DNA of 64,000 nt from Aliikangiella sp. G2MR2-5 (GTDB taxonomy: Bacteria > Pseudomonadota > Gammaproteobacteria > Enterobacterales > Kangiellaceae): NCBI RefSeq assembly GCF_015687155.1, contig NZ_JADPQF010000001.1:1116001-1180000 (forward strand), written 5' to 3'. Below the pieces are notes generated by a model, which did no database searches, had not been told where the DNA came from, and saw only the letters and a program-made list of their open reading frames with translations. Below, piece after piece: positions 58,637-64,000 of this stretch. The first letter of the stretch is position 1, and each line of letters begins with the position of its first letter. The position numbers and the translations under genes are program-made.

Positions 58637-59238
58637 TTGATTGAACTAATAGTAGGAACCAACTCGACCTGGTCTCTTAGAGCATGGATTTGCGCGCAAT
58701 TAGTCGATGTTTCTGTAGAGGTTATTGTTATTAATCTAGAGCGTAACGATGCAAAGTTACAGCTTTCAAAATTAACACCTTCAGAAAAAGTCCCATGTTT
58801 GAAAGTTGACAATGTTTCCATACACGATTCTTTGTCCATCGCTGAATATTTTTAGGAGCTTTCGAGTGGACAACTCTATCCGCAGGATAATAGTCAAAGC
58901 GCTTTATCAAGAAGTTTCTGTGCCGAGTTACATTCCGGCTTTTTAAAATCAGGACATTGTGTCCCTTTAGTACTGGTTCCGTAGAACCAGTAAAGATCTT
59001 TTCACAAGATCTCGTAAACGAATTAAAAAGAATAGAGTCTATTTTTAATAATGCAAAGCTCCCATTTATGTTTGAACGCCCGAGTGCGGTTGACGCTTTC
59101 TATTCCATTCTCGCATATAGGCTAGATTTGTATGGTATTCGATTGAAAGGCAAGGCTGGCGAATATCAACAATGCCTTCTTGACTGGCCTTTATTAATTG
59201 ATGCTATTTCTACTTGTCAAGAATGGGACAAAATATAA
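58637..59238 (+). pseudogene. Decayed glutathione S-transferase
   Basis: The first part (from TTG 58637) reads IELIVGTNSTWSLRAWICAQL, ending SEKVPCLKVDNVSIHDSLSIAEYF, a GST thioredoxin-like domain. An in-frame TAG follows at 58853. Reading on in the same frame continues the family sequence (ELSSGQLYPQDNSQSALS, then CAELHSGFL) to a second stop. The C-terminal helical domain (FERPSAVDAFYSILAYRLDLYGI) resumes in another frame from about 58957. So there is one nonsense change and at least one frameshift near 58960-58990, where a 22-bp palindrome lies. The conserved ADAmYaPv region is recognisable but altered. Confidence 0.85.
58971..58992. repeat. Perfect 9-bp hairpin inside the GST pseudogene
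   Basis: TACTGGTTC-cgta-GAACCAGTA. It sits at the point where the reading frame is lost and may be a small insertion or a palindrome-templated mutation. Confidence 0.7.
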
Positions 59239-59440
59239 CACGAACTTTCTCTATGGTTTTGACTAAAATCTTGAAAGGTCAGAAACCTCATTTTTTAGAT
59301 TCAAACTATAAAAAACGAGTTCAATTAGCCACCTAAAAATACTGGGGGTAAAACTCTCCATTACACAAGGTTCAGAAGTTCTAGTGCTCAGATTTGAAGA
59401 GTGGAGAGGAAATAAAAAATCCGCAAACGTGAGAAATGGC
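59239..59440. other. Gap after the GST pseudogene
   Basis: 202 bp, AT-rich, without a gene or terminator that I can support. Confidence 0.3.
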
Positions 59441-60799
59441 TCAAGTGTTCAAAAATTTTGACATATGCATCCATCGACGGAATAACAATAAAGCTGCCGT
59501 TGAGAGACCTGCAATTAATCCAATCCAATAACCGCTTGCCTGCATCTGATAATTTTCTGCCAGCAAATAACCTACCGGAAAACCAACTAGCCAGTAAGAA
59601 ACTGCAGTAATTATCATTGGGATTTTCGTATCTTTTACACCACGCAACGCTCCGGCAGAAGAAACCTGTAGTGCATCCGAAAATTGAAAGATCGCTGCAA
59701 AGAAAAGCAAGCTCACTGCGATATCAGAGACTCTAATATCGCTTGTATAAAATCCAACCAGTAATGCAGGGATGACGACCATAGTTGTCGCTGAAAATCC
59801 GGAAATTAACGCTGAAGTACCGATACCAGTAAAACCAGCCAGTTGAGTTTTTAGGGGGTCTTTCTTACCTGCGAAATATCCGACACGCGCGGTAATTGCC
59901 TGAGAAATGCCCAGTGGGATCATAAAACTGATAGAAGCAATATTAACTGCTATCTGATGGGCGCCCATTACTTCGGTTGGATATCTTGCGATCATCAAAG
60001 AGACAGCAGCAAACATGGTTATTTCAAAGCCTAAAGTAATTGCCATCGGAAATCCAAGCTTTAGTACGTCTTTAATTTCATGCCAGCCCGGTAATGTTTT
60101 ATGTGTAAAGATCTCCAGATTTTTATATTTGGGAGTGAAAGCAGTATAAAGCCAAAGACCTATACACATCATGGTCCAAACGAGACTGGTTGCGTAGCCA
60201 ACACCGACTGCACCCATTTCCTCTACATGAAAAATGCCCATGAACGTACCACCATACATAAACCAGTAGTTAAAAACGATATTAAAGGGAATGGATATGA
60301 GCGTCGCTATCATGATAGCTGTTGTCGAAAATAGTCCTTCATTACAAAAGCGTAGGGCAAGGAATATTAAAAGGCCGGGCATCCCCCAAACAGTTGCATG
60401 CAGATATCCGGTAGCAAGCTCGGCAACTTGTTGGTTAACATTGAGGAAGACCAAAATATATTGAGCGTTAAGTAAAATCAGTATCGCAATAGGGCAAAAG
60501 ATAACCGCAAGAAAAATTCCCAGCCTGAAGTGGCTGGCAATTTTCTCTTCGGTGTTGCCCCCCTTAAAATGAGCGACAATTGGATTAAATGCGAGAAACA
60601 AGCCAAGAAAAAATACTAATACCGGATGTAACAAACTGGTACCGATTGCAATTGCAGCAAGGGCTTCATTGGAATAGTGACCAGCCATTAAAGTATCGAT
60701 GACACCCATCGCCATTTGTGCCAGTTGAGATAGCACTGCTGGAATGGCAATTGGCATGAGCTGTTTAAACTCTGAATAGGCAGAGCTGAAAATTTTCAT
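59441..60799 (-). CDS. MATE-family (NorM-type) multidrug/sodium antiporter
   Basis: 452 aa with twelve hydrophobic segments in two related halves. Starts with LMPIAIPAVLSQLAQMAMGVIDTLMAGHYSNEALAAIAIGTSL, the NorM pattern, and the second half contains FPMAITLGFEITMFAAVSLMIARY and GISQAITARVGYFAGKKD. It should export cationic compounds in exchange for Na+ or H+. No local regulator. Confidence 0.92.
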   Translation of the reverse strand: MKIFSSAYSEFKQLMPIAIPAVLSQLAQMAMGVIDTLMAGHYSNEALAAIAIGTSLLHPVLVFFLGLFLAFNPIVAHFKGGNTEEKIASHFRLGIFLAVIFCPIAILILLNAQYILVFLNVNQQVAELATGYLHATVWGMPGLLIFLALRFCNEGLFSTTAIMIATLISIPFNIVFNYWFMYGGTFMGIFHVEEMGAVGVGYATSLVWTMMCIGLWLYTAFTPKYKNLEIFTHKTLPGWHEIKDVLKLGFPMAITLGFEITMFAAVSLMIARYPTEVMGAHQIAVNIASISFMIPLGISQAITARVGYFAGKKDPLKTQLAGFTGIGTSALISGFSATTMVVIPALLVGFYTSDIRVSDIAVSLLFFAAIFQFSDALQVSSAGALRGVKDTKIPMIITAVSYWLVGFPVGYLLAENYQMQASGYWIGLIAGLSTAALLLFRRWMHMSKFLNT

Positions 60800-61004
60800 T
60801 TATAAGTGGCCTGGAAATATTTCAAGGGATGCGTCCAACAAGTTAGACCGTTAACTGCGCATCGATGCGAGCAAAAACTGAAGTCTCTATAGCTGATTTA
60901 GAGGTTCAGTGGACCAAATAATATACGTGATTTTAAACTGCCTCTCCAGAAAAACCAGCTCAGAATCTCCTAACTTTTAGTTTGGTCTCATAGGTTGAGT
61001 GAAA

Positions 61005-61787
61005 TTATTCTGCTGAAGAGAGTACACGCAAATAGAACCAGCGCTTTTCGCTCATCATTCCCTGGGTGCTATGGCGATTTTTAGCAGAACTATTGGGTTG
61101 TGATTCACTTGCAGCTATAAGTATCCAGTTTCCTTCTTTGGCATTAAAAACGGTAGCAGCCTTAGCGGTATTCGTGGTTTGCGAATAGCGTGATTGTCTA
61201 TTTTGTTGTTGCGCACTGATCGCAATGCGGAAATCATCTTGCGGTGTCTTATTGATGTTAACGTAAAAACCACTTTTGGCCTCTCGCTGTCTGGTTTGAG
61301 GAATGAATCCACCATAATGGCTTACCAGCTGATGCACTGGAAAGGCAATCCCTGTTGAAACAAAGCTCTGATAACCCTCCAAAGTCCGAACGCGAAAAGT
61401 TTGATCGAAATTGTTCCGTCCAACTCGATATGTCTGACCGATTTTTACCGAACTTTCTTTATTGATAATCTTGATTTCACTTTTAGAAAGCTCCCAGTTA
61501 TCTAGTTTACGATCGAGGATACGTACTTCAACCATTAATGTTAATGGCTTCTTGTCGAGTTGAGTGAGTAACGATTTGATTTTCTCGTACTCTTCCTGAG
61601 AGCCGTTGATAATAAGCTGATAGTCCTTTGCTGTGACCAGAGTATTATTATCTAAATGCGGCTTTATTGTCGGAATAACTTGCTCTGCTTTTAAATAGTG
61701 CATCTGATGTACAAAAATCTCGGCTTTCAGATTACCCATAGACAGGTTTAAGACGATTATTATGTATAGGATCGATTTATAAATCAC
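61005..61787 (-). CDS. Secretin N-domain-like periplasmic protein
   Basis: 260 aa. Signal peptide ends near LKA-EIF (residue 22). The next 55 residues (VHQMHYLKAEQVIPTIKPHLDNNTLVTAKDYQLIINGSQEEYEKIKSLLTQLDKKP) match the NolW/secretin short domain found in GspD-like and PilQ-like secretins, but the channel domain is absent. The remainder is unrecognised beta-rich sequence. It may be an envelope accessory protein. Confidence 0.6.
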   Translation of the reverse strand: MIYKSILYIIIVLNLSMGNLKAEIFVHQMHYLKAEQVIPTIKPHLDNNTLVTAKDYQLIINGSQEEYEKIKSLLTQLDKKPLTLMVEVRILDRKLDNWELSKSEIKIINKESSVKIGQTYRVGRNNFDQTFRVRTLEGYQSFVSTGIAFPVHQLVSHYGGFIPQTRQREAKSGFYVNINKTPQDDFRIAISAQQQNRQSRYSQTTNTAKAATVFNAKEGNWILIAASESQPNSSAKNRHSTQGMMSEKRWFYLRVLSSAE

Positions 61788-61862
61788 TGAAGTGTTCCTG
61801 CGCTAAAGGGCTACAATTCAAAAACTTTTAGAGATAAATAGACAACTCGAGTTCATTTCAAT

Positions 61863-62498
61863 TTAAAGATGAAGTGCTCTGAGGTGGACTGCAGGTGATG
61901 CCTGCTCCCAAACTTCCTTAAAATACTTGGCCTTTTCAATTATTTTGCTGTCAGGTAATTCATGAATGCTTGATTCATATCGATCTGCGTAAGTCCTATA
62001 AATTAGCAAACGACCGTCTATTAGATAAAACGCAAAGGGGTTTTCGTAGAAATCCTTCGGGATTAACTTAATCTTGGCAAAACTTGTATAGTTTTGTGAA
62101 AGTGAAACCAACCTGTGATCCTGACCTTGTACCGCTTTTTCATCACGAATGAGAATCTCTACCCGGAAATTTCTATTGTTTCTTATCGCCAAATTTAACC
62201 GACGCTCTATATCTCTATTATTTAGTACCCTTGGATCCAGCAGAGGCGAATAAATTTGAAGCGAGTATTTTGCATTTGCAATTAACGATAGGCAAATCTT
62301 TTGTAAGTCGCTCAGAGATTCAACTTTTAATGTTTCCTTGGAAGCTTCCTGGGATAGCTCAAACTGGTGTTCATCAGTCTCGGAATTATGATTTTCTAAT
62401 TCGGATTCTTCAGGCATCATTCTATACTCGTTGTTCATTCTGGAAAGAGGTACTAATGCGCAAAGAGATGGCAAGTCTGTTTCAGTCAACTCTCGCAA
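61863..62498 (-). CDS. PLD-like (DUF7931-like) protein
   Basis: 211 aa, no signal peptide. A variable acidic N-terminus (about residues 1-60) is followed by a conserved-looking region: KYSLQIYSPLLDPRVLNNRDI, the VEILIRDEKAVQGQDHRLVSLSQNY segment and KEVWEQASPAVHLRALHL. The middle resembles a phospholipase-D-like half that lacks HxK. From memory such domains occur fused behind a GNAT domain in other gammaproteobacteria, and a matching GNAT gene lies 1 kb away; function unknown. Confidence 0.55.
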   Translation of the reverse strand: MRELTETDLPSLCALVPLSRMNNEYRMMPEESELENHNSETDEHQFELSQEASKETLKVESLSDLQKICLSLIANAKYSLQIYSPLLDPRVLNNRDIERRLNLAIRNNRNFRVEILIRDEKAVQGQDHRLVSLSQNYTSFAKIKLIPKDFYENPFAFYLIDGRLLIYRTYADRYESSIHELPDSKIIEKAKYFKEVWEQASPAVHLRALHL

Positions 62499-62596
62499 TT
62501 TAAAGGGTCGATCTTTGCTTGTTTTAACAACATAACCTGTGCCAAACTGTGGCCTCTATTGATAATCCTACATCTGTTTAGAAAAGATAACAAATA

Positions 62597-63106
62597 ATGG
62601 TAGAAAAATATTTTGAACAATTAATGTACGCCAGTCGTTGGGTGTTGGCACCTATTTATTTGGGCCTCAGCCTGGGCCTATTGATGCTAGGTGTAAAGTT
62701 TTTTCAGGAGGTCATTCATACACTGCCTGTTTTACTATCGGTAGGTGAAGCTGAATTGATATTGATTATTCTTTCACTGGTAGATATGGCTCTGGTTGGC
62801 GGTTTGATCGTCATGGTTATGTTTTCAGGTTATGAGAATTTTGTGTCTCAACTTGATATCCATGATAATAGTGAAAAACTTTCCTGGTTAGGCAAGCTTG
62901 ACTCAGGATCATTGAAGCAAAAAGTGGCTGCTTCAATCGTTGCCATATCATCAATCCACCTGCTGCAAAAGTTTATGAATGTTGCCGGGGAGAAAGCGCC
63001 AACCGAGAATCAATTGATGTGGTATGTAATTATCCATTTGACATTTGTCCTGTCTGCCCTCGGTATGGCTTGGGTTGATAAGATTAATAGTCAATCTAAA
63101 AACTAA
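62597..63106 (+). CDS. YqhA/UPF0114-family membrane protein
   Basis: 169 aa with four membrane helices. [30 protein letters not shown] and [27 protein letters not shown] are typical of the TIGR00645 family. Function unknown. Confidence 0.88.
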   Translation: MVEKYFEQLMYASRWVLAPIYLGLSLGLLMLGVKFFQEVIHTLPVLLSVGEAELILIILSLVDMALVGGLIVMVMFSGYENFVSQLDIHDNSEKLSWLGKLDSGSLKQKVAASIVAISSIHLLQKFMNVAGEKAPTENQLMWYVIIHLTFVLSALGMAWVDKINSQSKN

Positions 63107-63142
63107 TCTATTAAAATACCTGATTCATTGAGGAAGTCGTTA

Positions 63143-63562
63143 ATGCCTATCTGGAAAAAGCCCGTATCACTAGAGCATTTGCAAGAACGTCGACGTAATA
63201 CTATGGTTGAACATCTTGGGATAGAGCTTGTTGAAGTCGGCGATGATTATATGACAGCCTCTATGCCAGTAGACAATAGGACGCATCAACCAATGGGGAT
63301 TTTACATGGCGGTGCTTCCATAGCCCTTGCTGAAACAGTGGGAAGCATGGCCGCAAATATGGCCGTTGACGAGGAGCATTACTGCGTTGGTCTCGAAGTT
63401 AATGGCAACCATTTGCGTTCGGTTAAATCGGGTAGGGTATTCGCAACCGCGAGTCCGCTCCATTTAGGACGTACAACCCAAGTGTGGGATATTCGAATAA
63501 GGGATGAACAAGGTCGAAAAGTATGTATATCCAGATTAACGATGGCTGTGTTGAAGAGGTAG
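63143..63562 (+). CDS. menI: Hotdog-fold acyl-CoA thioesterase, MenI-like
   Basis: 140 aa. MenI hydrolyses 1,4-dihydroxy-2-naphthoyl-CoA in menaquinone synthesis; close relatives such as EntH proofread other thioesters. Motifs THQPMGILHGGASIALAETVGSMAA (His and catalytic Glu) and GLEVNGNHLRSVKSG fit the MenI/PaaI group. Start at ATG 63143, with GAGGAAG 6 nt upstream; the TTG at 63128 lies before this site. No menaquinone genes are nearby, so the substrate is not certain. Confidence 0.82.
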   Translation: MPIWKKPVSLEHLQERRRNTMVEHLGIELVEVGDDYMTASMPVDNRTHQPMGILHGGASIALAETVGSMAANMAVDEEHYCVGLEVNGNHLRSVKSGRVFATASPLHLGRTTQVWDIRIRDEQGRKVCISRLTMAVLKR

Positions 63563-63587
63563 TGGGCTTAAATAAACATCGCTTTCT

Positions 63588-64000
63588 TCAGGCTAGTCTC
63601 TTAGTCATTCTCTGGTAAGGGACACCCTGTTTCATATAGACAGGACCATCGGCGGAAAAATTCTGTTGGTCATAAAAGTGGCTAAGGTCTGTTTCTGCGT
63701 TGAGTGAAAGCCTGGGGATATGGCTTTGTTGTGCTATCTTGATGAGTTCTGACAAAATCCGAGTACCAACCCCTAGTCCGCGATAATTCATTAAAACTGC
63801 TATCCGTCCGATTCTTCCATCCTGATTAAGCCTGCCTGAACCTATTGCTTCGCCTTGCTGATTTGACACGAGGATATGGTGGCAGTAGGGATCGTGTCTG
63901 TCTTTCAACATCTTATGATTAAATCGTTGCTCGATAATGAACACTTTATGTCGTACAGCCATAATGCTGTGGGCTGAAGTTGACCAGTCAACTTCGTAAA
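63588..64000 (-). CDS. GNAT-family N-acetyltransferase (partial, N-terminus outside window)
   Basis: The frame is open to the window edge. Upstream of the ATG at 63962 it reads YEVDWSTSAHSIMAVRHKVF, a normal GNAT N-terminus, so the true start lies beyond 64000. Features are VRHKVFIIEQRF, acetyl-CoA-binding IGRIAVLMNYRGLGVGTRIL and LNAETDLSHFYDQQNF. It matches the GNAT part of proteins that elsewhere carry a DUF7931-like C-terminus; here the protein ends after the GNAT domain. Confidence 0.85.
   Translation of the reverse strand, partial: YEVDWSTSAHSIMAVRHKVFIIEQRFNHKMLKDRHDPYCHHILVSNQQGEAIGSGRLNQDGRIGRIAVLMNYRGLGVGTRILSELIKIAQQSHIPRLSLNAETDLSHFYDQQNFSADGPVYMKQGVPYQRMTKRLA

Overview
This is a chromosomal window from a heterotrophic, moderately AT-rich gammaproteobacterium. 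Its gene content (iscR-sufB Fe-S operon, cspD/clpS/clpA/infA/bpt/aat block, monomeric isocitrate dehydrogenase, liu operon, HutF-type histidine route, GlyGly-CTERM secreted peptidase, Fnr/hemN pair) fits marine lineages such as Kangiellaceae and their relatives. The genus is a guess from gene content and cannot be settled from sequence alone. Almost all of the window is single-copy core or semi-core chromosome. The only clear mobile element is one IS200-type insertion. There is no prophage, integron or CRISPR array, and no complete rRNA or tRNA gene was recognised.

Layout. 1-2.1 kb: start of sufB (cut by the window edge), iscR and suhB, all leftward, with an IscR type-1-like operator. 2.4-8.8 kb: moaB, a DUF885 metallopeptidase, a degenerate HD-GYP protein, a PlsC-like acyltransferase and nnrS. 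8.8-13.2 kb: pepE-cmoA-cmoB operon, a TetR regulator and a Bax-like glucosaminidase. 13.3-22.7 kb: an anaerobic block with hemN, fnr, an odd group II PLP decarboxylase, mobA, a moaA-moeA-DUF7009-like operon and an alginate-export-type porin. 22.7-27.3 kb: trhP, a UreH-like membrane protein, DUF2057, ccoS (only 54 aa), Yip1 and DUF445. 27.4-34.4 kb: a FemAB-like acyltransferase and two M14 peptidases flanking the IS200 element. 34.6-43.4 kb: rluE, icd, cspD, clpS-clpA, infA, bpt and aat. 43.5-54.9 kb: a complete liu operon, from LiuR to a two-subunit CoA-transferase, ended by a terminator. 55.2-57.9 kb: divergent hutI and hutF. 58-59.4 kb: an AT-rich strip with a small lipoprotein and a decayed glutathione S-transferase. 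59.4-64 kb: a MATE pump, a secretin-N-like protein, a PLD-like/DUF7931-like protein, yqhA, menI and a GNAT gene cut by the window edge.

How the genes work together. The strongest new signal is regulatory. Five FNR-box-like sites (TTGAT-N4-ATCAA, two of them perfect) lie upstream of iscR, moaB, hemN, mobA and the moaA/porin divergent pair. Four of the five are spaced from plausible -10 elements as class II FNR activator sites; the iscR site is about 10 bp further upstream. The fnr gene itself sits among them. This suggests one low-oxygen regulon for heme, molybdenum cofactor and Fe-S supply. Other logical groups are the cmo5U34 tRNA pathway (TrhP, CmoA, CmoB), a compact N-degron locus (ClpS, ClpA, Bpt, Aat) and leucine/isovalerate catabolism under LiuR. 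Oddities worth following are a PLP decarboxylase that lacks its Schiff-base lysine, an HD-GYP protein without its metal-binding residues, three short tandem repeats sitting at stop codons, and the separated GNAT and DUF7931-like genes.
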